Source of the DNA: Climacium dendroides
Taxonomy: Eukaryota > Streptophyta > Bryopsida > Hypnales > Climaciaceae
Reading direction: 5' to 3'
Length of the DNA: 64,000 nt
Assembly (NCBI GenBank): GCA_950106755.1
Contig: OX467087.1
Coordinates: 6,204,047 to 6,268,046, forward strand
The notes below the pieces were generated by a model. That model searched no databases. It saw only the letters and a program-made list of their open reading frames with translations, and was not told where the DNA came from. The position numbers were made by a program, and so were the translations under genes. Numbering within the stretch: position 1 is the first letter of the stretch; every line of letters starts with the position of its first letter. Of this stretch, positions 32,991 through 43,937 are shown piece by piece.

Positions 32991-33879
32991 ACAATTTTTT
33001 TAATCCAAGTCAACAAGGGTGCTTCTAGTTGCACTTTGCTTAGACAGAGTCTTTAACTGAGTGTATGCATGTGTGCTGTTGTATCCTTGTACTGGAGAAA
33101 GAGAAGGGAAGGAAAGGAGGAATCCGGATCTTGAGCTACGGATCTCTTAAGGGGGGGAATTGAGCTGGTCAGGAGGGATGCAAGCTGAGTAAGGGAGTGT
33201 GAGCATTACGTGCCTTTAATTTGCCGGAACGGCAATCCAGATAGACAGGTAGAGGTCCCTGCGAGTCCGGAACCAGGAGGGTTCTGTGCGGAGATAAACC
33301 GCTAGAGGAAAGGAACTCCTGCTATACCGAAAGGTCTACCAACCTCCCCCTTGGTACATTGTCTTCTTTTTGAAACTCTACTTCCCTGGATTTATGAGTT
33401 CGGATCCATCGTTGTAGTAAGAGAGGTGTGAGAACTTCTTTGTGTGACTTGTTTCCGGATCGGACAATCCGGAAAACTGTGAGAGAATACTCCTGCCTTC
33501 TCCTACAACTATGTTTTCTTGGGTGTTGTTAGGATTTGGATGCAAAGAGGTTAGATATATAAGTGGTGAGTCTCCACCCCTCGATAGATCAAGGGCGGAC
33601 CCTCTGAGGGTAAAATAGAGGCAACAAAAACCAATCACGGAAGGAAGACGGAACTCAGTTCCGGGTATGTCCGGATCCGGAATGGAATCCGGAATGTATT
33701 AAGTTTCCGGAACGAGGTAGGGAAGTGAAACAAGGGGGATTAAGTGAGTGGTTACGATCCAAATACTTCTAATCCAATCGATATCATACTAGGAGTTCCC
33801 TAGAACGATAATTCGTGTCATCTTGCAACAATTTGTTATTGTAAGGATACTTACGGCTAACTACGCGTATGACAGAACT

Positions 33880-35544
33880 TCGAGTTGATACTTGATGAAC
33901 GAATCTTTCTAAAACTTTTGGAAGTTCCACCTTTGGTTGTCATTTTTCCGTATTCTCAATTCCGGCAATAGATCCGTAATTGAGTCCAGTTTGATCACGA
34001 GGTGGAACTTCTACATGCTTATAGATAGTACGAATCTATTGCGGTCTAGGACACTCATTAATTCCATGGCCATACTCTAAACAATTCTGGCATGGTAAAG
34101 CTAATGGTGCCCCTTGTCCCTACCCTTTGTGAGGACAGCTATTGGCATAATGTTGAGGACTTCCGCACACAAAACAACATCCGGGTGGAAATCTAGAGGT
34201 GGAATAATTACCTTGACTAGGTCCAGCTACCGGGTGCGTATGTAAATTGGTGTGGACCAACTGCTGAGGTGCTTTCCCTCTTCCATATCTGGTTTGGATC
34301 TGGAATACTGGATTCACCGGATCTTCACATCCTTCCGGTTCCAGAAGTATGTAGTATACTCCCTCTTCGTCCACAAAATGGATCTGCTTCTGGTGCCCTT
34401 GGGGGCATTCACTCGCATAATGACCGGGTCTTTCGCACCTTGTGCACTATACATTAGCTTGAGAGGTTGGTACAATCTGTCGAGGCATCCGGTTGTCAAC
34501 TAGGTTGACCTTGATTGCTTCCAACGATTCTTGAATGCTCTTCATCAGTTTCTTTGAATCATCCTCTTCCACCTTCACTTTGACAGTTCTCTTGCTAACC
34601 TTCTCATTTTTGCCTTGTGTAGCTCGTCTGCTGTTGAAAGTCTCTGCCTCGCTATCCAAGCTGACGGCGCTATCGGATGACTCATCCGATCCGGTTTCGG
34701 AACTTGATGTTTCGGAATCCGAGTACCTCCCTCTTCGCTTCATCTTCTTCTCGTACTTTTTGCTCTTTCCTTTTTTTCTTTTCTCGCTCTTCTTAATAGA
34801 CAGTCGTATCGATTGAGCTGAATTCTCATAATTTTGGGCTGAATCCATGGCTTCCTTTAGTGTTGCGGGTCAAGATTGATGGATCTGAAAACCCATCTCC
34901 TCCGAAAAACCTGCCACATACCATTCCACTTGTATACTTGGGGCCACTTCTGTGGTTAGTTTTTTTATCAAGTCTTTCACCCTTTAGCCGTATTTTTGGA
35001 TCGACTCATTAGGTTGCATGGACACTTCACTAAGTCTCCCCAACACTTTGGCTTCTCCTACTACTTCTCTAAAAGTCCGTAGGAAGAGTTCCGTCAGACG
35101 GTCCCGGTTGTTCCGGATACCTTCCGAAACATCCTGATACCATCTAAGGGCTTCACCTTTTAGTAGTCCCTGAAAAATTCTCTGTCTAGAAGTGGCATCT
35201 TCTTGATTAGCTACTGTAGTAGCTTCAAATTCTCCCATCCAATCATCTACATCCTTACTCCCGTCACCCCGGAATCTACTGTAACGGAGATGCGTGGTAG
35301 TCACCATGGTATCCGACTCGTCAGAAAACCGCTCCTCTTTGGAGGTAACAGGTTCTGCTTCTAGTTCCTCAATTGCTTCCAAGCTTTGGGAGTGTTCCGG
35401 GAGTACTTCTGGCCTAATGGAAATTATAACCAGATCCTCTACAAACTGTGATGTTGGTAACCCGTGCACCACTATTCGCCTATTTATTTCCTCTTGACGT
35501 TCCGGCCGACGTATAACTGTATTTCTTCTTTGAGGTCTACTCAT
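33880..35544 (-). pseudogene. gag of the family B element with three CCHC zinc knuckles
   Basis: ATG 35544 opens a single frame followed to the solo LTR junction at 33880, interrupted only by stops at KYG-(stop)-RVKDL (34984), near 34868, before the first knuckle (about 34448), after PHKG (about 34120) and near 34050. The capsid part has RFRGDGSKDVDDWMGEFE, ALRWYQDV and FLRTFREVVGEAKVLGRL, as in Retrotrans_gag. It is followed by a KKSEKRKKGKSKK basic region and a Ser/Asp-rich stretch. Three C-x2-C-x4-H-x4-C knuckles follow: CTRCERPGHYASEC, CFVCGSPQHYANSC and CQNCLEYGHGINEC. Gag would form the particle, and the knuckles would bind RNA. The frame is free of shifts over 1.6 kb, so decay is by substitution. 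Confidence 0.75.
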
Positions 35545-35677
35545 GAAGTTAGAATTAGATTTTTTTTCTATTTGCCCTTCATTAACTTAATCCACAATCT
35601 GGCTAATATGAGTTTTAGCTTACTATCTTGAACTACCTTTTTCCGATCTTCTAATCTATCCGATATTCTTTCTGACT

Positions 35678-35695
35678 TCCCCGACAGCGGCGCCA
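35678..35695 (-). promoter_or_regulatory. Primer-binding site, tRNA-Asp type (family B)
   Basis: On the minus strand TGGCGCCGCTGTCGGGGA begins five bases after the LTR end. It resembles the TGGCGCCGTTGCCGGGGA site used by Athila/Tat elements, complementary to the 3' end of plant tRNA-Asp; the tRNA identity is from memory of the family. Two central positions differ. Confidence 0.7.
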
Positions 35696-35699
35696 AAAA

Positions 35700-38600
35700 C
35701 GTCGTACGTGCAATTAGCCATAAGTATCCTTACAACGACAAATTGTTGCAAGATGGCACGAATTATCATTCCAGGGAACTCTAGTATGATATCGATTGAA
35801 TTAGAAGTATCCAGATCCTGACTACACCCTCAATTTCCCTCGTATTACTTCCTCACCTTGTTCTGGAAACTTAGTACTTTCCGGATTCCGTTCCGGATCC
35901 GAATCACACCTAGAACCTAGTTCCGTCTCTCTTCCGTCATTAGTTTTTTGTTGCCTCTGTTTTACCTTCAAAGGGTCTGCCCTTGATCTAGAAAGGGGTG
36001 GGGACTCACCACTTGTATAACTATCCTCTCTACACCCAAATCCTAATTAACAACACATCCAAGACAATACAGTTGTAGGAGGAAGGAGGAGTATTCTCTC
36101 ACAGTTTCCGGATTGGCCGGTTCCGAAAATAGGTTATACAAAGAATTTCTCACACCTTTTACTACAACGATGGATCCGAGCTTATAGATTCAAGGGAGTA
36201 GATTTTCAAGGAGAAGACACGTACCAAGGGGGAGGTTGGTAGAACTTCCGGAGTAGTGGGAGTTCCTTTCCTAGGGCGGTCGCTTATCTCCGCACGGAAC
36301 CCTCCAAGTTCCGGACTCGTAGGGACCTCTACCTCTCTTATTCGGATCACCGTTCTAACGAATTAAAGGTATATAACGCTTTCACTCCTTTACTCAGCCT
36401 GCATGCTCTTCTGATTAGCTCAACCCCCAAGAGATCCGTAGCTCAAGATCCAGATTCCTCCTCTCCCTTCCCTCTATTACTCCAATCCAATGATACCACA
36501 CAAATACATACACTAGCCAAAACCATGTAAGCAAAGTGTAGCCAGTAGTACCCCAACTGACTTAGATTAAGAAGAAAAACTGAAATAACATACGTGAGAG
36601 CACTAAAGTGGAGTTGGAATGGAATCCAGACAAGTCACTTGCTTGTCATTAAAATACTAACTGAAAAACCCAAAGTCAACTCCTAAAAACTTGACAGGAA
36701 AAATCCAAAAATCCAGTCCACCAATCACTAAACCTCCGAAATATCCGGAAAGGCTAGTTCCTGTAGTCTTGAGATTGCCAAATCTTTCCGAACTACATGC
36801 CTATACTCACGTTTGGAAACCCGTTCCGAATCCGATACTACTCTTCCTACGAATTCTAATGTTTTGGCTTCCGTCCCTTCTTCAAGCGGCTGCTTGCTTG
36901 ACTGGTTGGCGTCCCCTTCATACTTCTGGCTGGAGTCGTTTTCGTTGTTGCTCAAGTCTAGATATGGCGCGTTGCGGGAGACAGATCGCTGTCCCCCTTA
37001 GTTCCGGAAGTGGAGTGCGCACTCTCTTCCTCGGAATCTTCAATGACTTGAACTTCCTTCTCCTTCTCTGGCGGTGTCTCCTCTAGTGTTGTGGGTTCGC
37101 TTCTCATTTCCAGTGTAGTCTCTTGCATATGTGAGAACCCTTTCGGATTCATCCGAGCCGGATTAGTCATTCCACCAATCCGGTTGATGAGGTCTCCTAT
37201 AACTTGCTGTCCTGGAACTTTGAATGTCCCTCTCATAAGGTTCGACACCGTTTGCGACTTAGGAATTTTTGAAGTCGAGACTTTGGGTGGTAACGGAACC
37301 AATTTCACACTAGACTCAGGTTCCAGTTCCGAAGCTGGCCTCAAATTTAGTTCCGTCATCCACATCTTGTTGGAGGTAGACTTAGGTGGCGTAAGTATCC
37401 TTCTCAATCCCTCCATTCAAGTTGCATGGTCCGCTACCGGTATCTCCGGAGTACCCGAGACAAAAGGAAGTTCCAAAAAGGTTGAGAAATCCATCACCTG
37501 ATTCGGATCGATGGCCGCCAGTAGCTGTCGAAGTTCTCCTAAAACCCGCTCTATCTTGGTAGTGAAGTCCACGAGGATGGTCACTATCTTGGTTCCGGTG
37601 ATGTGGCCTTCCGATATCATCTTCAAGTCAAACAAAGCCGCTTTCGTGATGACATCGGCCTTGATGTCAATTGCTTCAGATAGGTTCTTGACAAGAGCGA
37701 GAGCCTCCTTCTCTTTCTCCTTTGAAACTACCATCTTTCCTTTCGCCCAATTCAGTCAGGCTTGGAATTGGTTTCGTTTCGCCTCCAACTCCTGAATCCA
37801 ATCCTCCCTTCGCTTTAGATCTTCTGGCTTGGGTAGTTGCTTGACGGCTTCCACAATCTGATCCGGTTCCACCTTCAAAACTTCCACTCTATCTATCACC
37901 AGATCCGCTAGACTATCATGGAGTACCTTAGCCTCGCGTATCCATTCAAACCTAGTATTGAAAAACGCTGATTCGGTTTCTACTTCCGGACCTTTACTTG
38001 ATTTCCCTCTCTCCATCGCTGGTGGCTTGGATCGCGACCCCGGATCGGTTGACTTCCTCTTCTTGTTCCTTGGATCGGTCAAGTGTTCCTCGGGGAGTTC
38101 TTCCGATTTCAACTCGACTGGATCTTCTTCTTCCTCTCTAGAAAGTCCGTATGACAAAATGGCCTTTCCGGTGTCATACTGGATTACTTCCGCAGCGTTC
38201 AAAAGTTCCTATTGATGGTATAAATGGAACAAGTAGGTCCTAACTGGACTTGCCTTTGCGCGGGTTATATGATCTGCTAATTTAGCAACTATCCCGGCTA
38301 TGACTCTACCCCAGTGCACAACTCGGTTCTCCATAATGGTAACCCATGTAGGTTTTTCCAGGTACAGGATAGGGATGAGGAACTCTAGTACTCGTCTATG
38401 TCTCTCGTCCTTGCATTTGCTAATAGCAAATCCGTCCTTAGGGTTTACAGACCCTGTGAACTTCCCAGCTACAAAATGGTCCGTCCTTGACGCTAACCTG
38501 TTTCCGCTCTTCCGGAACTGATAGACATCCGCCCAGATGTCCTCAGTCTACGTGATTGGCCGTCCTCTCAGAGTAAGCTCATACTGATTCGGAACACCAT

Positions 38601-39190
38601 GAAGTAGCTCCTAGATCATATCCTCACTCTTAAGGTTCCATAGTCGGTGTAATAAACCGACACACCCTAACTTAGTCAAATCCTCCTCTAACTGCTTGTG
38701 TAGTTCCAAATTATCCGGAATGGCCGGAGAGATAATCCGGGTAGATATCGCTACCTTCCGCACCGCTCCGGATGCCATAAGACCTAAGTAAGAACGAGAG
38801 GAGAGAAGAGTAACCCTAATTCAGTCACTAACTCACCACTCTTTCTCTCAACTACTCACACGGACAGTCTTAGAAAAACAAAATAGGAAGGTGAAGAGGA
38901 AAACCTTTGGCAAACAGCTTAAATACTAAATCGTCTCCCTACGGAAATCAAGACAATGGTTACAGGTCCGTTGTACTAACGGTATCCTACTGTCGTAGCT
39001 ACAAGGTCTATACGGTAGGTTCCTGTGTTCCGGGTAAATCCGGATAAGTTCCAGTTACGGATTTTGCCGGAACGCTTATTTCCTAATCTAGATTATCTCA
39101 TACAAAAATTGCGTTCTAACTATAATTTTTTTGATTTTTCTCTATTTTTCTCACCTAATTCTTTTATCCTCAATCCGTTTCCGAATTTCC
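35700..39190 (-). mobile_element. 5' LTR of the family B element (about 3.5 kb)
   Basis: It aligns in inverse orientation with the solo LTR 30326-33874 over its whole length. Its inner end is GTACGACG at 35700 (CA changed to CG), next to the primer site. At the outer end the first ~10 bases including TG are missing; sequence passes directly into family A LTR sequence at about 39190. The LTR holds an ORF (38778-36856). Confidence 0.8.
36856..38778 (-). pseudogene. LTR-internal ORF, family B 5' LTR copy
   Basis: ATG 38778 starts the same protein as the solo LTR B copy. Stops occur at MI-(TAG)-ELLHG, where the solo copy has Gln, and at PIT-(TAG)-TED, where it has Trp. The position that is TAG in the solo copy (HRL-x-NLKS) is Trp here. 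A 27-bp in-frame deletion removes the ANTIFG region. A TGA precedes LNWA (a former Arg codon CGA). Coiled coil, ITKAALFDLK and the basic end follow, with TAG at 36856. The two copies therefore decayed independently from an intact ancestor. Confidence 0.65.
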
Positions 39191-41378
39191 GTAGTTGGTA
39201 AATGGAAAAACTTTAGTAGATGTTGGAACGGATGGGTATAGTTGTGACTACCTAACTTTGCACGGATAGGAACTGGTATCCAAGCACTAGAAGAAAAACG
39301 TGTCCGCCACAACCGGCCATTCTGCGACTAGTGTCCTATGCAACTATCCTGCGACTGAAATCCTCTCTATTTGCACCAAATTTAATTTAATTGTTTTATA
39401 TTATTGTTTTTATCGCAAAGCAGTCAATCTATAGTTGTAAAAATGACTAGGAAACAACTAGAGAAAAATTGCAACTATAAAATGACCAAAGTTATTTCTT
39501 AGTCATTTTCTAGTTGTTTCCTAGTTGCTTTCTAGTTGTTTCCTAGTTGCTTTCTAGTTGTACTTTAGTTGTATGGCAAATTTCATTAAAATGGAAGCAT
39601 TCTATATTTCTCTGTGCAATTTTTCAATCTGCGGGGTTTCAATTGCAAAATGACATCTAAGACTAATATAGATTATGTACATCTAGAACATTTATAGATT
39701 TCAAAAATCTAGGATTGATATAGATTTTAGACTACGGGATTTTAAAAAATTAGTAAAAATCTAGATTTTAGATATCTAGGACTTTTATAGATTTTAGAAA
39801 TCTAGGATGGATATAGATTTCAGATTACATAGTCTAAACTCTTAAAAGTGCCAAATAATGGAATGTCTCCATTTTAATGAAATTGCCCATTTGGTTTTTA
39901 GTCATTTTACACTCTTAGAAAATTTAGCTATTTTGTTGATTTGATTGTATAGATTTGTTTCACTTATCTACTAAAAATTGAGTTTTGTAGTAGTAAAACT
40001 AGTTGTTTCCTAGTCACTTTTAAGTCATACATTAGTTGTCTTAGTTGCTTCCTAGTCATTGTTAAGTCATACATTAGTTGTTTCTTAGTTGTTTTTCAAT
40101 ATCTTAGTTGCTTCTTAGTCTTTTTTTAGTATCTCAGTTGTCCCATATCTATTGTCAAGAGTACCTTAAAGTTGGACATATAAGACTTGTAAGCTATTGT
40201 TGTCTTATGCAAAGAATTGTGTTGGTAGAATTCTAAGATTTCTACAGTTTGTAGATTTCTACAATATTTAGAATTCTATAGAATATAAAATTCTACAACC
40301 AATAGAAATTTTTTAAAAATTGAAAATTAAGAAGTTTTAAAATCTATAAAATTGTAAAGTTTCCTAAACTAATGAAATCTATTAAATACCAATTTTTGAA
40401 TTTTTGAAATCTAGGAAGAAGGTAGTTCAAAAGTTCTGAAATCTAGAAAAAGGTAGATTTGAAATTCTAAAATCTTGAAAAAAGTAGATCTGAAATTTAG
40501 AAATCTAGAAAAAAAAGTAGATTTAAAATCCTAAAATCTAGAAAAAGGTAGATTTGGAATTTTGAAATCTACAAATCATCAAGACTAGTGTTTTAATAAT
40601 CTACAAATTTACAAGTTGCAAACAAGTTGCAAATGAGTCACAGACAAGGTGTATTGCTACAAACGTTTCCTAGATTCTAGAGTGTCCACTGCGACTACAA
40701 AATTCCAAATTATCACTAGTTGCAATCCAGTCGCAAATGTCCGATGCAACTGAAAAACCAGTTGCGTAGCGTAGTCGCAGAACCCCCTTTTTTCTTCTAG
40801 TGAAGGTCGTTGTAGTATAAGAGGATCGTACGGGGGGTCTTTATGTGACCTGCAATTTGGATTACCATCTGGGTTGTTGTGAAGGATGAAACCGAATCCG
40901 AAGTAGTTAAAAGACTAGGAGGTAGAATAGTGGGTCTTCAGCCACTACAAATTACGGAAGGAGTGGTGGGCCTACCACTCTTATAATCAAGCGGCGACCC
41001 CTTTGATGGTGAAACAGAGGTAAAACCAAACCAGATAGAAGTAAGGATATGGATAAACAGTCCAAAATAGATTGGTTTATCAAGGTACCTAAGACTGGAA
41101 TTGATAAGATTTTGGAGTGGTGGTGTTTTACGGATTGGATAGTTAGTAAAACTGAAAGGGTGAGGGGAATCTGGTTCTTCATTATCCGGGTGTTGTAGGA
41201 TTTCCGGTATTAGACATAAAACTGGAAAGTAGAATTTGAATACGAACTTAGCTTAATCACTCAATAAAGTTAGATACTTCACAGGATTTTGCAGGTTCGA
41301 TCTTTAGAGTCAATTAGTTATGCTCTAGAGTGGTTTTTGGAAGTATAATAGGGAATCTACTTACCTTGTACTACGACA
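39190..41378 (+). mobile_element. Partial 5' LTR, family A
   Basis: 39190-39284 and 40806-41378 together align with the last 640 bp of the complete LTR A (60018-60663): TTGGAACGGAYGGGT, GTACGGGGGGTCTTT, GTGGTGGGCCTACCACT and GTACTACGACA at the end. The LTR-internal ORF part is not present; the left side is cut at the junction with LTR B. Confidence 0.75.
39285..40802. mobile_element. Non-autonomous CACTA mini-element, copy 2 (1518 bp)
   Basis: Inverse orientation to 12210-13726 and almost identical to it. Ends CACTAGAAGAAAAA and the inverse. Flanking triplets AAG at 39282-39284 and 40803-40805. Inserted into the LTR A remnant; removing it and one AAG restores the LTR alignment with 60090. 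Confidence 0.9.
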
Positions 41379-41390
41379 TGACCAAAAATC

Positions 41391-41408
41391 TGGTGCCACT
41401 GCTAGGGA
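41391..41408 (+). promoter_or_regulatory. Degenerate primer-binding site (family A element)
   Basis: TGGTGCCACTGCTAGGGA, 12 bases after the LTR end at 41378. Relative to TGGCGCCGTTGCCGGGGA, most differences are C-to-T or G-to-A, including at both CpG sites, as expected for methylated DNA. Confidence 0.6.
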
Positions 41409-41529
41409 TCCTAAAGCTATCAGCTTTATTGTGATACATATTAGGGGTTGAGTTAGTAGTAGTTTTAATTTCTATATTGTCTTTTATTTGAGTAAGTTGG
41501 CATTTCGACAAAAAACAAAATTTTTACTC

Positions 41530-41990
41530 ATGAGAAAAGGAATAGGGAGTGGGAGAAAGTCTGAACGTTTGAGGAAAAATCAACAATTGGGAGAATCATC
41601 TGGACCAGGTCTTAGTAATCCAGATATTATTGATCCGGAAGACCAACCAATTTTTATACCTGCACCTAGTGGAGAGAACGAGCCTGCCAGGACTGGATGT
41701 ATGCCCCAATCTTCTTATCATGAACCAGAACCGGAAAGAGAGAATCCGCAGTTAGAAGAAGAAGGAGATGTCATGACCCGATTGAGGTACAAGCATTTCA
41801 AAGGTGACGGAAATCAAGATGCTGACGATTGGGTGTGTAATTTCGAGTCAACCACGCTCGCCAATCAAGAGAATGAGGCGGTCAAGCAAAGAATCATCTA
41901 CAGACTATTGAAAGGAGAAGCTATCAAAGTACGAGTCCAAAGTAAGTTTTGGATTCTCCAATGCTATGTTGGAGCACGCCCTGGAAGAGA
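41530..41990 (+). pseudogene. gag N-terminal part (family A element), fused by deletion to the pre-RT region
   Basis: ATG 41530 starts MRKGIGSGRKSERLR, followed by an acidic Pro/Glu linker and the capsid core: RLRYKHFKGDGNQDADDW, ANQENEAVKQRI and LLKGEAI. These match the family B gag core. After about residue 135 the similarity stops. The sequence enters a region matching the linker before RT (QSLGESNVPLTTKW), so the zinc knuckles and the protease have been deleted. The TTG at 41488 is not needed as a start. Confidence 0.65.
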
Positions 41991-43186
41991 TACGCAACAT
42001 GTGTACGGATGATCAATCATTAGGAGAATCAAATGTCCCGCTCACAACCAAGTGGATCGCTCGACAGATTGGGACCAAAAATCTTCCGACCGAGAGAGGT
42101 GAAGTAAAAGAACTAGACTGGGGAAACTTAGTTTCCATTCCAAAGGAAATTCACGCAGAGAAGGTTACACCAATTGTTTCACCTTCCGATTATGAGAAGG
42201 AGGATATTGAACCAGGCAAGAATTTTTACCTCAACAAACTCTTGAAAGGCATGGAGAAATCCGGGTACATCCAACTTCTGAAGGAATTCCTTTATATTTT
42301 TGTTTGGAAGCCATCCAACTTGAAGGGAATTCCCCCTCATCTAGGAGAGCATCACATCGATTTGACGAAAGGATCCATTCCGGTCCGTCAGCGACATTTT
42401 TGGCTCAATCCTAAGTATTTGTTAATGGTCGAGGAGGAAATCGACCAATTATTGGAAGCCGGATTCATCTACCCAGTCAACAACTCCGAGTGGATTTTCC
42501 CCATTGTGGTGGTTCCGAAGAAAGTAGGAACGGATGGGATAATCAAGATCCGGGATTGTCAAAATTTTCGGAAATTGAACACAGCCACAAAGAAGGATTA
42601 TTTTTGTCTTCCATTCATTGACATCATTTTAGACCATGTGGCCGGGCACGAGTGTTACAGCTTCTTAGATGGATTTTCCAATTACAACCAAGTGTTCATT
42701 CGATGGTGCGATCAGTTGAAAACCACGTTCACGATGGAATGGGGAACTTTTGCTTTCACCCGGATGCCATTTGGTTTGTGCAATGCACCCAGAACTTTCC
42801 AGAGACTGATGATGGACATTTTCAAGGATTTTCTCCAACATTTCATTGAGGTATTCATAGATGATTCTTCCGTTTTCAACGACCGGGAAAGTCATCTCGA
42901 GTGTTTGCAAAAGACATTTCAAAGGTGTCAAGAGACTAACTTGAAATTACACCTCGGGAAATGTTTTTTTGGAATGAGCTCCGGAATTTTGCTTGGGCAC
43001 GTAGTGAGCCAATCTGGATTGCAAGTGGACTTGGAGAAGGTGAAGGTGGTTCTATCCCTGTCGCCTCCAACGAATGTAAGGGAGATCTATGGATTTCTTG
43101 AATGCGTGGGTTACTATCGCCGATTCATCGCCGGATACGCCAAGAGGGCTCCCCCTCTTATGGAACTTCTCAAGAAGGATACATAA
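41966..43186 (+). CDS. Reverse transcriptase, open frame (family A element)
   Basis: About 400 codons without a stop. RT motifs in order: GEHHIDLTKGSIPV, SEWIFPIVVVPKK, CQNFRKLNTATKKDYF, SFLDGFSNYNQVF, TRMPFGLCNAPRTF, QRLMMDIF, VFIDDSSVF (active site FIDD), LGKCFFGM, GHVVSQSGL and VGYYRRFIAGY. It is the uninterrupted counterpart of the family B RT. It ends at TAA 43184, where family B has Glu, leading into RNase H. The reading frame is intact but upstream protease and downstream domains are broken, so activity is unlikely. Its 5' boundary is the deletion junction and it has no natural start. Confidence 0.75.
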   Translation: MLEHALEEIRNMCTDDQSLGESNVPLTTKWIARQIGTKNLPTERGEVKELDWGNLVSIPKEIHAEKVTPIVSPSDYEKEDIEPGKNFYLNKLLKGMEKSGYIQLLKEFLYIFVWKPSNLKGIPPHLGEHHIDLTKGSIPVRQRHFWLNPKYLLMVEEEIDQLLEAGFIYPVNNSEWIFPIVVVPKKVGTDGIIKIRDCQNFRKLNTATKKDYFCLPFIDIILDHVAGHECYSFLDGFSNYNQVFIRWCDQLKTTFTMEWGTFAFTRMPFGLCNAPRTFQRLMMDIFKDFLQHFIEVFIDDSSVFNDRESHLECLQKTFQRCQETNLKLHLGKCFFGMSSGILLGHVVSQSGLQVDLEKVKVVLSLSPPTNVREIYGFLECVGYYRRFIAGYAKRAPPLMELLKKDT

Positions 43187-43937
43187 TTCATATGGATCGA
43201 AAAGCGACAGCAAGCCTTTAAAGACCTTAAGACTCAACTTGTTAACGCTTTGATTCTTTCCATACCAGATTGGATAAAAGAGTTCCATGTCACCATCGAT
43301 GGCATTCGGTTGGTGTTTGGGGTCTATTTTGTGGCAGTTTGACATAGACAAGTGTGAGAATCCGGTTTACTATGCAAGTAGGCAAATGAACTTGGCGGAA
43401 CAAAATTACACAACTACGGAACGAGAGACGTTGGCAGTGGTATATTCTTGTAAGAAGTTCTAGTATTATTTGCTGGAGTACAAGGTAATTTTTTACACAG
43501 ATCATGACTCTCTGAAATACCTTGTAAACAAACTGGATTTGTCAAGCCGGATTGCTAGATGGATTTTGCTTTTACAAGAATTTAACTACGAAGTTGTAGT
43601 AAAACTTGGAAAGGCAAATTCAAATGCGGATTATCTCTAAAGGCAAAGAGGGTAGGAATCCATAGCGGATATTTCCGTTGAGTTTCCAGATGAATTTTCG
43701 AATCCTCTAGAGATTTTGGTTGTGAAAGAAATTCCAGATTCTCTTTTGATAGAAGTCTTTCCCCTTAGTAACGAGTCTATTTCCGAGTTTCAAGATATCA
43801 TAGTTTATATAGTGGAGTTTAGATATCCAGAATAGATGGATCAAGTGGAAAAATAAATCTTTTAAAGAAAAGTAGCTCCTTACACCTTGATTAGGGTAGT
43901 CCTTTTTAAATTAAGAGCAAATGACATTCTTAGGCGA
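43187..43937 (+). pseudogene. RNase H and connection region (family A element), decayed
   Basis: Sequence encodes FHVTID, a one-base frame change, then GWCLGSILWQFD-like, YASRQMNLAEQNYTTTERETLA, YTDHDSLKYLVNK, SRIARWILLLQEFNYEV and SNADYL, with stops after KKF, YL and others. The catalytic Glu and Asp positions of RNase H are visible. It leads into a region corresponding to the integrase finger (ILRRC) at 43938, where solo LTR E interrupts it. Confidence 0.65.

Larger units (their letters stand above)
30326..33874 (+). mobile_element. Complete solo LTR, family B (3.5 kb), inserted antisense into a family B element
   Basis: It starts TGTGAGAATCCGG at 30326 and ends GCGTATGACA at 33874. Both flanks are GAACT (30321-30325 and 33875-33879), an exact 5-bp target duplication. 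It aligns with the 5' LTR of the surrounding minus-strand element (35700-39190). It contains an ORF (30756-32703) and two TATA-like boxes. The host element resumes on either side: zinc-knuckle part of gag on the right, protease on the left. Confidence 0.9.
26965..39190 (-). mobile_element. Ty3/gypsy retrotransposon, family B, Athila/Tat-like, truncated at 3' end
   Basis: On the minus strand the order is 5' LTR (39190-35700), primer site (35695-35678), gag (35544-33880), protease (about 30050-29594), RT and RNase H (29131-27299) and the start of integrase (27281-26965). This is gypsy order. A missing chromodomain cannot be judged because integrase is cut, but RT with a FIDD box, the DGGS protease and the tRNA-Asp-type primer site fit the Athila/Tat side. 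A solo LTR B is inserted at 30326-33874 in the opposite orientation. A CACTA mini-element is in RT. No 3' LTR follows 26965. Confidence 0.8.
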
